Assembly: GCA_020072785.1 (NCBI GenBank)
Contig: JAIQGG010000002.1
Span: 496,001 to 560,000 of the forward strand
DNA from: Terriglobia bacterium
GTDB taxonomy: Bacteria > Acidobacteriota > Terriglobia > Acidiferrales > UBA7541
Reading direction: 5' to 3'
Length of the DNA stretch: 64,000 nt
A program made the position numbers and the translations under genes. The notes beneath the pieces are model-generated. The model was not told the origin of the DNA and did no database searches. It saw only the letters and a list, made by a program, of their open reading frames with translations. Below are positions 37,643 to 47,654 of the stretch, in pieces. The stretch's first letter is position 1; the number at the start of each line of letters is the position of its first letter.

Positions 37643-38110
37643 GTGGGGAAGACTGTAGAAAACGGGCAGTACCAGGCGCTCGCCGAGTTCCGCTACCGCA
37701 TTCGCCAGTTTCTGCGCGGAAGCGATGCTGCTGCGGAAGAGGCGGGGCTCGAGCCGCGGCAGTATCAAATGCTTCTGGCAATCCGCGGGCTCGCCCCGGG
37801 GCAGGCGGCCACCATCCGCACCCTCGCCGAACAGCTTTTCCTGCGGCACCATAGCGCGGTCGAATTGATCGACCGCCTGGAAGCCAAGGGATACATTGTC
37901 CGTGCCCGCAGCAGTGAGGACCGCCGCCAGGTGCTGGTCTCCCTGCTCCCGCGCGGGGAACGCCTGCTTGAACATGTCGCCCGGTTGCGTTTCGAAGAGC
38001 TGCGCTCGTCCGGACTCATCCTGGTCAAGGCGCTCACGGCTCTGCTGGAGAGCAGTGGAAAAATACAGCGGGTGAAGAAACGCGCTCGAAAGCACAAAGT
38101 CAGCCGCTGA
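37643..38110 (+). CDS. MarR-family transcriptional regulator
   Basis: A 155-residue winged-helix repressor. The DNA-binding part is LEPRQYQMLLAIRG, TIRTLAEQLFLRHHSAVELI (recognition helix) and RLEAKGYIVRARSSEDRRQV (wing), the classic MarR layout; flanking helices form the dimer. The GTG start follows the palindrome by 10 nt. It is the last gene of the gnd-zwf-pgl-glucoamylase block and shares an operator with it. The ligand is unknown; a sugar-phosphate or phenolic would be a guess. Confidence 0.88.
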   Translation: MGKTVENGQYQALAEFRYRIRQFLRGSDAAAEEAGLEPRQYQMLLAIRGLAPGQAATIRTLAEQLFLRHHSAVELIDRLEAKGYIVRARSSEDRRQVLVSLLPRGERLLEHVARLRFEELRSSGLILVKALTALLESSGKIQRVKKRARKHKVSR

Positions 38111-38156
38111 TCGGCGGTCAATCCCCTCACACAATCCCGTTAGCATACCGGGCTCC

Positions 38157-38309
38157 TCAGGAACGGGCGAACAGGAAAAAGAGGTTGCTGCATACAGGAT
38201 CAGCAGAAGCGTGCCGGACCATCAGTCCTGCCAGCGGCTCGCGAACAGAGCCAGCCCAAAAACCGGCAATCGCCTGAAAAACCAGGCTGCCAGCGCGAAC
38301 ATTTCTCAT
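38157..38309 (-). CDS. possible small protein coupled to the P-type ATPase
   Basis: A 50-residue frame ([18 protein letters not shown] at its N-terminus) begins in the TGATG overlap with the ATPase stop, with AAGGAG inside the 3' end of the ATPase gene. The mixed hydrophobic and basic residues could be a small membrane-associated partner, but no family is recognised. The translational coupling is the only evidence. Confidence 0.35.
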   Translation of the reverse strand: MRNVRAGSLVFQAIAGFWAGSVREPLAGLMVRHASADPVCSNLFFLFARS

Positions 38310-41134
38310 CACTCCTTTTTGCTGATGCGCATCAGCCACTTTTCCAGCTCCACGGCCCAAAAAACGGCGGCACAGGCGGTCACTGCGATACCCACATCTC
38401 GGGGGGAAAGCGATGTGGTCTTGAAGACCCCCTGCAAAAACGGCACGTAAACCAGGGCCAGTTGAAGCAGTACTGTCACAGTGATCGCGCCCAGCAAAGG
38501 CTTGTTTGAAAATAGGCCGATTCGGAACAGCGAGCTGCGTTCCGATCGAATCGCAAGAATATGCGCCATTTGCGACAGGGTCAGCGTGGTGAAAAGCATC
38601 GTCTGCCATTTTGCATCGTGCGCATGCCAATACCAGTAGCCTGTGCCCAGCGAAAGAAACGCCATCAGCAAGCCTACCCACATCACGTGCCGCCCCAGGC
38701 CACGCGCAAATATGCTCTCATTTGGGCGGTGAGGCGGCCGGCGCATCGTGCCGGATTCCGCGGGCTCCACTCCCAGCGCGAGTGCGGGCAGGCCGTCGGT
38801 CACCAGGTTCATCCACAGGATCTGCAGCGGCAGCAATGGCAACGGCATTCCGAGAAAGGGCGTGAGCAGCATGGTCCAGATCTCTCCGGAGTTGGTTGCC
38901 AGAATGTACCGGATGAATTTGCGGACGTTGTCATAAATGACTCGCCCTTCTTCTACCGCCGCAACGATCGTGGCGAAATTGTCATCCAGCAGAACCATGT
39001 CGGCGGCTTCTTTGGTGACGTCCGTGCCGCTCAGTCCCATGGCGACCCCAATGTCCGCTTTCTTGAGCGCCGGTGCGTCGTTCACTCCGTCTCCGGTCAT
39101 CGCCACGATGTGGCCCAGCCGTTGCAGACTTTCAACGATCTTCAGTTTGTGCGCCGGAGAAACTCTTGCGTAGAGTGCCGCCGATTCAGCCGCGTGCTCC
39201 AATTCGCTAGCAGAAATGCTTTCCAGCTCCGCCCCTGTGAGACTTTTCCCATTCCCAAGGATGCTCAGCTGTCCGGCGATGTATTGCGCCGTCAGCGGGT
39301 GGTCTCCGGTGATCATCACTGCACGAATCCCCGCAGCCTTGCACGTGGACACTGCGGCCTTTGCCTCCGGCCTCGGCGGGTCAATCATGCCGATGATCCC
39401 AACATAGGTGAGCTTCCGCTCTGTCGTTTTCTCGTCGCCCGCGGCCGGCGCCGACTCCAAACAGCGAAATGCGACGCCGAGAACCCGCATGCCATTCCTC
39501 GCGAGATTCTCGTTCGCGGCTATAAGACGATCGCGCCATTCCGGTGTTAGCGGCTCCTTCTCTCCGTTGACCCACACTGTCGTGCACACCTGCAGAAGTG
39601 CCTCCACACCTCCCTTCGTAAACGCAAGATACGCAGGCTGCTCCCTTTCGACAGCGATCCTGATTTCTGCGGGAATCCTGGTGGAATCTGAAGGAACGCG
39701 GTGAACCGTGGTCATCCGCTTTCGTTCCGATGCAAAAGGGACCTCCGCTATGCGCGGTAATATCCGCTCCAAGTCCAGCTTCGATAATCCGAAACGCGCT
39801 GCAGCCACGAGCAATGCAACTTCGGTAGGATCACCCAGAGATGTCGGTGAATTACCTTCGCCTCCCGTGGACTGCATCATGGCGTCATTGCAGAGTGCGC
39901 TGCCGGCCAGCAGCAGGCCCAATCCAGATTGGGCGAAGCCCGCAACCTTGTTGTTTCCATCGCTGATTGGCAAAAGGGAAAGGTCCAGCTCGGCGCCAGC
40001 GGTTTGCAGAATTACGGCGGTCATCCGATTTTCAGTGAGCGTTCCTGTCTTGTCCGAGCAGATGACGGTTACCGATCCCAGCGTCTCAACCGCTGTCAGC
40101 CTGCGGATGAGCACTCTTCGCTTGAGCATCCGCTGTGTGCCCAGAGTCAAAGCGATGGTCACGACGGCAGGCAGTCCTTCGGGAACCGCGGCAACGCCGA
40201 TGCTCACCGCAGTCAAAAACATGAGCTTCAGCCCCTCCCCGCGGAGCAACCCGAGGAGAAAGATCATCCCCACCAGCATCAGCGCGGTTGCCGCCAATCC
40301 CTTTCCGAGTTGCGCGAGACGCCGTTGCAGCGGGGTCGGTTCCCGCTCGACGCTCTGGATCATTCTGGCGATCCGTCCCAGTTCCGTACGCATGCCCGTC
40401 TCTGTGACCACCGCCTGTCCGCGCCCTGAGGTGATGAACGTGCCCATGTAGGCCATGTTCCGCCGGTCCCCTAACGGCAGGTCTGGCTCCTCGAGCGCCC
40501 CGGAAATCTTCCGGACCGGCTGTGACTCGCCGGTCAGCGTGGCCTCTTGCGCTTGGAGATCTGCGCTCTCGATCACGCGGCAATCGGCGGCCACTAGACT
40601 TCCGGCTTCAAGCAGAACGATATCCCCCGGCACTACATGAATGGCCGGGATCTCCCGGACTTCTCCTCCATTTCGCCGAGTCCTCACGGAAGGCACGGCC
40701 AGTTTTTTCAGCGCAGCCATGGCCTGTTCCGCGCGGTACTCCTGCGTGAAACCCAGGATGGTGTTAAGAACCACGATCACGATGATGGCGATGGCGTCCT
40801 TATAATCCGCGAGCAGCGCGGACACCGCGGCCGCGACGATTAGAATCACCACCATCAGCGCCGTCAGCTGTTCCCCCAAAATCAGCCACCAGCTCTTGAT
40901 CCCGCTTCCCACCAGATCGTTGCTCCCGTGTTCCGCGAGCCGGCGCGCGGATTCCGCATCGTTCAGTCCCGCGGCTGGGTCGACTCCGAGCTCCTGCAAC
41001 ACTTTCTGGAAATCCAGTTGATGCCAGTTGATAGGCTCCGGTGACAGGCTGGATTCCCGCACTGCTTTGGGCGGGGCGTGCCTTTGCGCGTCAGTTGAAT
41101 CCGATTTGTTGCGGGACGGCGGGATGGTTGCCAT
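38309..41134 (-). CDS. calcium-transporting P-type ATPase (type IIA)
   Basis: This 941-residue pump has all P-type motifs: the actuator TGES at residues 201-204, PEGLPA at about 318 in M4, the phosphorylated Asp in DKTGTLT at 361-367, and [33 protein letters not shown] in M6 supplies the Ca-binding residues found in SERCA-like pumps. A 35-residue disordered front part and a cation-ATPase N domain precede the first membrane helix. It would export Ca2+ (or Mn2+) from the cytosol. The nearest neighbours are an ORF of 50 residues and a CBS remnant. Confidence 0.9.
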   Translation of the reverse strand: MATIPPSRNKSDSTDAQRHAPPKAVRESSLSPEPINWHQLDFQKVLQELGVDPAAGLNDAESARRLAEHGSNDLVGSGIKSWWLILGEQLTALMVVILIVAAAVSALLADYKDAIAIIVIVVLNTILGFTQEYRAEQAMAALKKLAVPSVRTRRNGGEVREIPAIHVVPGDIVLLEAGSLVAADCRVIESADLQAQEATLTGESQPVRKISGALEEPDLPLGDRRNMAYMGTFITSGRGQAVVTETGMRTELGRIARMIQSVEREPTPLQRRLAQLGKGLAATALMLVGMIFLLGLLRGEGLKLMFLTAVSIGVAAVPEGLPAVVTIALTLGTQRMLKRRVLIRRLTAVETLGSVTVICSDKTGTLTENRMTAVILQTAGAELDLSLLPISDGNNKVAGFAQSGLGLLLAGSALCNDAMMQSTGGEGNSPTSLGDPTEVALLVAAARFGLSKLDLERILPRIAEVPFASERKRMTTVHRVPSDSTRIPAEIRIAVEREQPAYLAFTKGGVEALLQVCTTVWVNGEKEPLTPEWRDRLIAANENLARNGMRVLGVAFRCLESAPAAGDEKTTERKLTYVGIIGMIDPPRPEAKAAVSTCKAAGIRAVMITGDHPLTAQYIAGQLSILGNGKSLTGAELESISASELEHAAESAALYARVSPAHKLKIVESLQRLGHIVAMTGDGVNDAPALKKADIGVAMGLSGTDVTKEAADMVLLDDNFATIVAAVEEGRVIYDNVRKFIRYILATNSGEIWTMLLTPFLGMPLPLLPLQILWMNLVTDGLPALALGVEPAESGTMRRPPHRPNESIFARGLGRHVMWVGLLMAFLSLGTGYWYWHAHDAKWQTMLFTTLTLSQMAHILAIRSERSSLFRIGLFSNKPLLGAITVTVLLQLALVYVPFLQGVFKTTSLSPRDVGIAVTACAAVFWAVELEKWLMRISKKE

Positions 41135-41348
41135 GGTCGTGACTGCCCAGCTGGGAACTGTTCTCAGGGTTACGCAAGAGGCCGCGAGAGGGTTGACGCA
41201 TCGGTGGCGTATTCTCTAGGCCACATCACTGTTCCAGGCGGAGGAAGCTGCTGCCCGCGGTCCTGAAATCTGCGGGAATGATATGCGCTGGAATAACTTG
41301 AAACCCGCCGCTAGTTCTGCTGCTTGATTTGGATGGGGACTGTTTCCG

Positions 41349-41695
41349 ATGATCGTGCGGGAAATCATGGTAAGCCCGGTGATCGCTGTTCGCGAGAACT
41401 GCCCTCTCGAGGATACCGCCAAGCTCGTGCTGGATCGGCAACATCGGCTGCCTCCCGGTCGTGAACGAGAAGGGCGACCTCTCCGGCATTGTGACAGATT
41501 CCGATTTCGTCGCCAAGGAGAAGGAGCTCCCTCGCTCTCGATTTCCCCGCCCGTATCTTAGTTTATCCACTTGCAGGTCGAGGATGAGACCGGCCGCTGC
41601 TGCCGGTTGTAAGCCGCGCAAATCTTCAACGCCTGGAAGGAGTCATCTCCCTCCCTAACGTCCTGGAGACCTACAGGAAGTCCGCCGAAGATTGA
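41349..41695 (+). pseudogene. frameshifted CBS-domain protein remnant(s)
   Basis: The first frame reads MIVREIMVSPVIAVRENCPL, a CBS start. From about 41437 the homology moves to another frame with IGCLPVVNEKGDLSGIVTDS. After a degenerate stretch of about 100 nt a third piece reads NLQRLEGVISLPNVLETYRK and ends at TGA 41695, like the last CBS strand of ClC chloride channels or similar proteins. No continuous frame joins them, so this is one decayed gene or the join of two. The intervening sequence is no longer CBS-like. Confidence 0.65.
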
Positions 41696-41787
41696 TATCC
41701 ACAAAGGGGTCCGTCTCCGCAGACGCTCCTGCCAGGTCTCCGGAGAGTTCGCCCTTTGTATTCTTTGATTCAGCCTGGCCCTGGCGG

Positions 41788-42420
41788 CTAGACTCTTGGG
41801 CGCGATAAGCGTCTAGTTCCAGAGGACAACGGTCCTCGACACGCAAAAACGAACGCGGGAGGCAGATTGCGCCAGATGATTTTCCGTTGCACTGAGCTGA
41901 AATACCGGTGCAGGACTTGGGCGAGATCGAACCTCCTCACCTGCCCGTTCTTCAGCTGCAAGCGGTGGAAATATTGATATTGGGTGAAGACGCCCGCATC
42001 GCCAAGAAGACTCCCGAGCGCACCCAGGAAGGCGCGCCTCTGCCAGTCGGTCATAAGACCCAAGGCCAGCGAGGAGACTACCGCGTCGACACGCTTGTAC
42101 CCGCGGCGGTGTACCTCCTTCTGCAGCATCTCTGCACTGGCATTGATGACATCCAAGCGCGAGTCATGGACATTTGACTTCAGGTACCGGGAAAAACGGG
42201 AATTGATCTCGAAGGCAAGCAGAGTAGCGTCAAATGGAATCAGGTTGAGCAATGCTTGCGTCATAGCCCCGGTGCCGGGGCCTACTTCCACAACAACCCG
42301 CGCCTTCTCCAACGGAAGTGGTCCCAGCATGGCCTGAGTGAGGTAACGCGAGCTGGGAGCAACCGCGCCAACGGTGCGAAAGTCAGCCACAGCCTCCATG
42401 GCAAAAGTCGTCAGATCCAT
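41788..42420 (-). CDS. phospholipid N-methyltransferase-like SAM enzyme
   Basis: A 210-residue methyltransferase of the PmtA/KsgA-like group, which in bacteria often methylates phosphatidylethanolamine. It begins with an amphipathic membrane-binding stretch (TVGAVAPSSRYLTQAML), followed by SAM motif I VVVEVGPGTGAMTQALL, motif II LLAFEINSRF and DAVVSSLALGLM. The basic C-terminal tail (VFACRGPLSSGTRRLSRPRV) could contact lipid. It is divergent from the TonB-receptor gene. rRNA methylation is a less likely alternative. Confidence 0.75.
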   Translation of the reverse strand: MDLTTFAMEAVADFRTVGAVAPSSRYLTQAMLGPLPLEKARVVVEVGPGTGAMTQALLNLIPFDATLLAFEINSRFSRYLKSNVHDSRLDVINASAEMLQKEVHRRGYKRVDAVVSSLALGLMTDWQRRAFLGALGSLLGDAGVFTQYQYFHRLQLKNGQVRRFDLAQVLHRYFSSVQRKIIWRNLPPAFVFACRGPLSSGTRRLSRPRV

Positions 42421-42740
42421 CTTCGTATGGCCATCCCGCCTGCACTGACCACAATATTGAATCAGCGTGAGTGAGAGTCTACATCACAATCGAGGTTGTG
42501 AAATTGGATTTGATGCGGCCTTCCGGGAAGGCACAGTGGCGCGTCCGGGAGGACGCGAACTTCCGACCCTCTGCCGAGTGGCGCTTTCTCCCACGCCGGT
42601 CGCTTTCCCCACGCCCGCATAGGCGCTATCGAGTGCAGAAGTTCCGGAGTGCCGCTTTAGGACTAGACCCAATTCGGGCCAACGCAGAGTGATTGAAAAA
42701 AGACCCACAAAGTAAAGTCTCCGTTTTGGCAATGGCTCTA

Positions 42741-42756
42741 CCAGACGGTTGTTTTG
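42741..42756. promoter_or_regulatory. operator-like repeat, upstream copy
   Basis: CCAGACGGTTGTTTTG matches the downstream copy at 42858 in 13 of the first 15 bases. It lies 65-80 nt before the -35 box. The AACGGTTGTT style of half-sites recalls LacI/GntR-type operators; no regulator gene is adjacent. Confidence 0.5.
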
Positions 42757-42820
42757 TGGCGCTAATGTCTGTGTTATCAGCCTGATAGATGTGAACGCCT
42801 TTCCCGCCAGCAAAAAATGC

Positions 42821-42848
42821 TTGACATCATTTATCTTTCGGGTATAAA
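42821..42848 (+). promoter_or_regulatory. sigma70-type promoter of the TonB-receptor gene
   Basis: TTGACA (42821-42826) and TATAAA (42843-42848) are separated by 16 nt, close to consensus in a GC-rich genome. The expected start of transcription is near 42855, giving a leader of about 230 nt. Confidence 0.75.
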
Positions 42849-42857
42849 CAGCACCAT

Positions 42858-42872
42858 CCAAACGGTTGTTTG
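42858..42872. promoter_or_regulatory. operator-like repeat at the transcription start
   Basis: CCAAACGGTTGTTTG with the inverted ends CAAAC and GTTTG. It overlaps or directly follows the predicted start of transcription, an ideal place for repression; the other copy lies 117 nt upstream, about 11 helical turns, allowing a loop. Confidence 0.55.
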
Positions 42873-43085
42873 AATATGGAGCAGTGGTTTTTAGACGGGA
42901 GTTCCGCCGGTCCTTGGAAGTGGGGGGTACGGTCCTGTTTGGCACGGAAACTTTCCGAACACAGTTGGCTGTTCAGTTCTGCGGTCTTCCCTACAGGTGT
43001 ACTCACTTGGGCTTTGCTATTGCTCCCTGTCTGGGCGGGGGCCAATTCGATCAGCGTGCAGATTCTTGATGCGTAAGAGGGGGGT

Positions 43086-46000
43086 ATGCAAATGAGATTG
43101 AGTAAATCGTTCGCCGCAATGGTCCTTCCGGTTTTTGCGTGCTTCGTGATCCTATGCGGAGCAGCGCCATCTGCCCGAGGGCAGGGTTCCGTCACGACCG
43201 GCACGATCAGCGTGGACGTCACGGACCCTAACGGCGCGGCGGTAGCCGGCGCCAGGGTGACGGCAAAAAATCAGGAAACCAGCCAGACGCGCGAAGGCAC
43301 GACCGACCAGGATGGCCGGGCGGTCTTCTCCCTGCTGAATGTGGGAAGGTACGAGATTACGATTGAGGCCAAAGGGTTCAAGAAGGCCGTGATTCGCGAC
43401 ACCGTGGTGAACGTGGGCTCGGTGATCACGCTGCCGGAGGCTCTGCAGATCGGCGGAGTGACCGAGAGCGTGGAAGTGAGCGCGGAGCAGATCGCGCCGA
43501 TCGAGACAGAGAAGACGGAAGTGAGCACGGTGATCCAGTCGCAGCAGGTGCGCGAGCTGCCGCTGAACCAGCGGAGCTTCACGGCGCTGGTGACGCAGGA
43601 AGCGGGGATCGTATCGCTGACCAACACGTCGGGGAACTCGAACCAGACGCCGACGAGCGTGGCGTTTGCGCAGGGCTCGCAGATCAGCGCGAACGGGCAG
43701 GTGTCGCAGTCCATGGCGTACTTGGTGGACGGCGTAAACATCAACAACACGGGATTCGGAGCGCCGGGCACGGCGGCAGGCGGGGACATCCCGGGCGTGG
43801 AATCGATCCAGGAATTTCAGATCCTGAGCCACAACTACAGTGCGGCGTACGGCGGGTCGGCGGGAGCGGTGGTCAGCTTCGCGACGCGCAGCGGTGGGAA
43901 TAATTTCCACGGCAACCTGTATGAATTCCTGCGCAACGACAAACTGGATGCGCTGGCGTTCTTCGATCATCAGGTAATCAACGGACAGCAGATCCCCAAG
44001 CCGCCCTTCAAGCGCAACCAGTTCGGAGGCACGATCGGCGGCCCGATCAAGAAGGACAAGACGTTCTTCTTCACGAATTACGAAGCGCTGCGGCAACGGC
44101 TGACGACCACGGGTATCGGCAACGTGCCGACAGATTGCGCGCGGAATGGCGGGGTGGGCGGCACCTGCGCGTTCCCGGTTGTGGATGAATTGGGCAATCC
44201 GGTAGCCATTTCCCCTGGAGTTCAATCCATCTTGAATATGTATCCGCATGCCAACGGGACAGACTTCGGGAACGGTATCGCGCAGTATATTTTCGCCAAT
44301 GCACAGCCGGTGCGGCAGGATTTCGGACTGATCCGCTTTGACCATGCCATCAGCAACAAGGATAACTTCATGGGCCGGTACTCGGTGACCGACGCGGAAG
44401 GCTCGAATGTGTACTTCCTGCCGAGCTATTCGTTCGCCAAGTACAACCGGCTGCAGAGCCTGATTTTGAAATGGACGCGGACGATCACCAACAACCTGAC
44501 GAACACGGCGAGCTTCGGATTTGTGCGCTCGCTGACGCAAGCGGTGGTGACGCCGACCTCGCCGCTGGATCCCAACGCGTACACGGGGAATCCGGCAAGA
44601 GAAGTGGTGGGGACGATTTCCGTAGGCTCCGCCACATCGGGAAATACGAGCGGGTCGGTCTCGACGATTGGCTTGGATAACTGGGGGCCATTCCGGGGGG
44701 CCAATAACACGTTCCCGATCAACGACGACCTGATCTATACGCACGGGAAGCACACGGTGCGGGTGGGTGGCGAAATCGTGCCGCACCAGTGGAATTGGGA
44801 TAAGGGCAATCTGATCGGCGGTGGCTGGACGTTTAACTCACTGAACGATCTGCTCGCCGGAAATCCAGCGGTGCTGATTATCCGCGTGGATGGGGCCAAC
44901 CCGCACTGGAAGTTCCGGACCAAGCAGTTCGCCTGGTATGCAGAAGATACCTGGAGAGCGAAATCCAACGTGACGGTTACGGTGGGATTGCGGCACGAAT
45001 TCCAGGCGCCGGTTCTTTCGGAAACGCACGGGCGGCTTGGGAATACGAGTTCACGCACATCCGCGGACGTCGTCGCGGGAGCGCCGTACCACAACTACTC
45101 GCTGAAGCAGTTCCAGCCACGCATCGGGATCTCCTGGGATCCGTTCAAGGACGGGAAGACGGTGGTGCGGACGGGCTTCGGTCTGTTCAACGACTTCATC
45201 CCGCTGGAAGCGGTGGCGGGCGAGCTAAGCTACAACGACCCGAACCCCACGCTGAACGCATTTTTCGGGGCGCCGATTGCTCCGGGATATCTTCCGGAGA
45301 TCCCGTTCCCGAATTGCGTGACGTTGACCTTTAACTGCACCGCGGCTACGGGCTACCCGGGGTTGTTGGTTGGCGTGCTGGAGCCGGTGCGCGCACCGAC
45401 CTCGGCGCAGTGGAACCTGGGAGTGGAACGGCAGCTGCCCGGAGGAGTGAAGGTAGGCCTGACGTATACGGGCTCGTCCACGTGGAACATCATGCGCGGT
45501 GTCGAAGGCAATTCCAGCCTGCCATGCAGCGTGGATGCCAATGGCAATCCGTACTTCGGCCCGACGGTTGGGGCGTGCGGGACGGCGGCCCCGGCAATTC
45601 TCAGCAAGGCATTTACGCTCTATGCCGTCGTGTTTGACGCGCATTCGTTCTACCATGCGGGGACGCTAAGCCTGAGCCGTACCTTCGGCAAGTCGTTGGG
45701 GTTCAATACCAGCCTGACGTGGGCCAAGGCGATCTCCGAATCCGACACCAACAACAGCGGCGCCATCCTGCTGGGGAACGCGTCGCACAGTGAAGACCCG
45801 CTCAATCGGCACGTGGACCGCTCGGAATCGCTGATCAGTTTCCGCCGCCGGTTTACCGGGAACATGGTCTATTCGCTGCCGTTCGGAAGTGGCCAACGGT
45901 ACCTGAAGGATGCGCACGGCATCACGCAGGGGATCTTCGGCGGGTGGCAGTTCAATATGTTGGCGGAAGTGCGTGATGGCGCGCCCTTCTCCGTCCTGGC

Positions 46001-46478
46001 TGGCTTTGGGATCACCAATGTGGGTGACGCCCTGACCTACCCGGACCGGCCAAACCAGTTGAGGCCGAATCCGGTGATCGGGGATCCAAATATGTATTTC
46101 GATCCGAAAGCCTATGCCCTGCAGGCCCCGGGCTACCTTGGCACGGCAACCCGCAACTCGGTTGTCGGCCCCGGATTCATGCAGTGGGATATGAGCTTCG
46201 GGAAGAAATTCCAGATCGGCGAGCGGTCGAGCCTGCAGTTCCGCGCGGAGATCTTCAACTTCCTGAACCACCCGAACTTCGGGCTGCCCGCTAACCAGCT
46301 CTATGTACCTACGCCGCAGTTCGCGTCGTTGCCGACGCAGGCACAGTTGGATGCGCTGCCGTGTGTGTTGACGGCTGTGCAGTCGCTGACCACGTCGTGC
46401 AACCCGCAGGCGGGGCTGATCACCGCGACCGTGGGCATCCCGCGGCAGATCCAGTTTGGTCTGAAGTACACCTTCTAG
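43086..46478 (+). CDS. TonB-dependent receptor, Oar-like with carboxypeptidase regulatory domain
   Basis: This 1130-residue outer-membrane protein starts with a signal peptide (VFACFVILCGAAPSARG), then an N-terminal carboxypeptidase-regulatory-like domain (TISVDVTDPNGAAVAGARV to about residue 120), a plug (QQVRELPLNQRSFTAL, YLVDGVNINNTGFG and YGGSAGAVVSFATRSGGNNF) and a long beta-barrel ending in the aromatic F needed for outer-membrane insertion (IQFGLKYTF). It should import a bulky organic compound with TonB energy, or bind it at the surface. It is the first gene of the catabolic cluster and has its own regulated promoter. The start has GGGGGG upstream; ATG 43092 is possible. Confidence 0.9.
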   Translation: MQMRLSKSFAAMVLPVFACFVILCGAAPSARGQGSVTTGTISVDVTDPNGAAVAGARVTAKNQETSQTREGTTDQDGRAVFSLLNVGRYEITIEAKGFKKAVIRDTVVNVGSVITLPEALQIGGVTESVEVSAEQIAPIETEKTEVSTVIQSQQVRELPLNQRSFTALVTQEAGIVSLTNTSGNSNQTPTSVAFAQGSQISANGQVSQSMAYLVDGVNINNTGFGAPGTAAGGDIPGVESIQEFQILSHNYSAAYGGSAGAVVSFATRSGGNNFHGNLYEFLRNDKLDALAFFDHQVINGQQIPKPPFKRNQFGGTIGGPIKKDKTFFFTNYEALRQRLTTTGIGNVPTDCARNGGVGGTCAFPVVDELGNPVAISPGVQSILNMYPHANGTDFGNGIAQYIFANAQPVRQDFGLIRFDHAISNKDNFMGRYSVTDAEGSNVYFLPSYSFAKYNRLQSLILKWTRTITNNLTNTASFGFVRSLTQAVVTPTSPLDPNAYTGNPAREVVGTISVGSATSGNTSGSVSTIGLDNWGPFRGANNTFPINDDLIYTHGKHTVRVGGEIVPHQWNWDKGNLIGGGWTFNSLNDLLAGNPAVLIIRVDGANPHWKFRTKQFAWYAEDTWRAKSNVTVTVGLRHEFQAPVLSETHGRLGNTSSRTSADVVAGAPYHNYSLKQFQPRIGISWDPFKDGKTVVRTGFGLFNDFIPLEAVAGELSYNDPNPTLNAFFGAPIAPGYLPEIPFPNCVTLTFNCTAATGYPGLLVGVLEPVRAPTSAQWNLGVERQLPGGVKVGLTYTGSSTWNIMRGVEGNSSLPCSVDANGNPYFGPTVGACGTAAPAILSKAFTLYAVVFDAHSFYHAGTLSLSRTFGKSLGFNTSLTWAKAISESDTNNSGAILLGNASHSEDPLNRHVDRSESLISFRRRFTGNMVYSLPFGSGQRYLKDAHGITQGIFGGWQFNMLAEVRDGAPFSVLAGFGITNVGDALTYPDRPNQLRPNPVIGDPNMYFDPKAYALQAPGYLGTATRNSVVGPGFMQWDMSFGKKFQIGERSSLQFRAEIFNFLNHPNFGLPANQLYVPTPQFASLPTQAQLDALPCVLTAVQSLTTSCNPQAGLITATVGIPRQIQFGLKYTF

Positions 46479-46495
46479 TTTGCCCCCGGAGCGGG

Positions 46496-46522
46496 GGGAG
46501 GAGAAACACCCGGCCTCCTCCC
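46496..46522 (+). terminator. hairpin after the receptor gene (attenuator or partial terminator)
   Basis: GGGAGGAG (46496-46503) pairs with CTCCTCCC (46515-46522) over an 11-nt loop. No T run follows, so some transcription may read through to the dehydrogenase gene. Confidence 0.4.
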
Positions 46523-46565
46523 GCTTCACCCCTAATTTCCGGGCACCCACAGGAGACGGACTTGC

Positions 46566-47615
46566 ATGAAGGCAGCCCGGTGGCATGGTCGGCGAGACAT
46601 CCGCATTGAAGAGGTTTCTTCCCGTGATCCGGGTCCGCAGGAAGTACGCGTGCGCGTGGACCTTGCGGGCATCTGCGCCACGGACCTGCACGAATACACG
46701 CACGGCCCCCAGTTTATTGCCACAAAACCGCATCCGCTGACGGGGCGGTGTGCGCCGGTGACCATGGGTCACGAATTCACCGGAAGCATTGTTGACGCCG
46801 GGTCCGCGGTAAAGCATCTGCGCGCGGGGGACCGCATCGTGGCGGAAGCCAGCCTGTCCTGCGGGGTCTGCTCCCACTGCCTGAAAGGCGAATACATTCT
46901 GTGCCGGCAGGCGGCGTACCTGGGGTTTGCCTGGGACGGCGCGTTTGCGGACACCTGCACGCTGCCGGCGGCGGTGTGCCACAAGGTTCCGGACAAGCTA
47001 ACGGGCGAAGACGCGGTGATGATCGAACCACTCGCTTCGGCGATGCATGCGGTTCGGCGCGGGCGGATCCTGGCCGGAGAGACGGTGGCCATCGTGGGGA
47101 CCGGCACGATCGGGCTGTGCACGCTGCTCTGCGCTCGGGCGGCGGGGGCCAGCCGGGTGTTCACCGTGGAGCGCATTGCGCAGAAGAGGAAACTGGCGCT
47201 GGAATTGGGCGCGGAGATGGCGCTGGACCCGGCCGATGGCGACGTGGCGCTGAAGATCGCGGAAGCCACGGGAGGTGGGGTGGACCTCAGCTTCGAATGC
47301 GTGGGGTCGAGCCGGACGGTAGACCTGGCGGTGCGCGCGGCGCGGGTGCATGGACGCACGGTGGTGGTCGGCGTGTCGGTGGAAGCGCAGCCATTCAGCT
47401 TTCTGGAGATGTTGCTGCACGAACGGGAGATTATCGGCACGGCGGGCTATTTCGGGGAATTCGAAATGTGTATGGTGTTGGTGGCTGACGGGCGGATCAA
47501 CGCCAAGCCGCTGATCTCCGCGATAATCGGCATCGATGAGATCGTGCCGCGCGGGTTCGAGCCCTTTGCGGCTGTGGACAATACCAACGTGAAAATCGTG
47601 GTCCGTCCGCGGTAA
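46566..47615 (+). CDS. zinc-dependent 2,3-butanediol-dehydrogenase-like enzyme
   Basis: A 349-residue medium-chain dehydrogenase. MKAARWHGRRDIRIEEVSSR and AGICATDLHEYTHGPQFIA followed by MGHEFTGSIV give the catalytic zinc site with the form seen in (R,R)-butanediol and threonine dehydrogenases; SLSCGVCSHCLKGEYILC holds the structural zinc. The NAD fold is VAIVGTGTIGLCTLLCA. The enzyme would oxidise a secondary alcohol or acyloin diol to a ketone. It is the first gene behind the receptor, and the E1 subunits of an acetoin/2-oxoacid dehydrogenase lie further down, which agrees with acyloin or ketone catabolism. Confidence 0.82.
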   Translation: MKAARWHGRRDIRIEEVSSRDPGPQEVRVRVDLAGICATDLHEYTHGPQFIATKPHPLTGRCAPVTMGHEFTGSIVDAGSAVKHLRAGDRIVAEASLSCGVCSHCLKGEYILCRQAAYLGFAWDGAFADTCTLPAAVCHKVPDKLTGEDAVMIEPLASAMHAVRRGRILAGETVAIVGTGTIGLCTLLCARAAGASRVFTVERIAQKRKLALELGAEMALDPADGDVALKIAEATGGGVDLSFECVGSSRTVDLAVRAARVHGRTVVVGVSVEAQPFSFLEMLLHEREIIGTAGYFGEFEMCMVLVADGRINAKPLISAIIGIDEIVPRGFEPFAAVDNTNVKIVVRPR

Positions 47616-47654
47616 CCGGCCGTGAACAGCAAGCTGACCCAGAAGAGGGACACG

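Larger units (their letters stand above)
42421..43085. other. long regulatory intergenic region before the TonB receptor
   Basis: 665 nt with no well supported gene. The right half contains a good sigma70-type promoter, two related operator-like repeats around it (given separately) and an ATG-initiated frame 42876-43076 ending 9 nt before the receptor start, which I do not call because it has no ribosome site. Confidence 0.5.
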
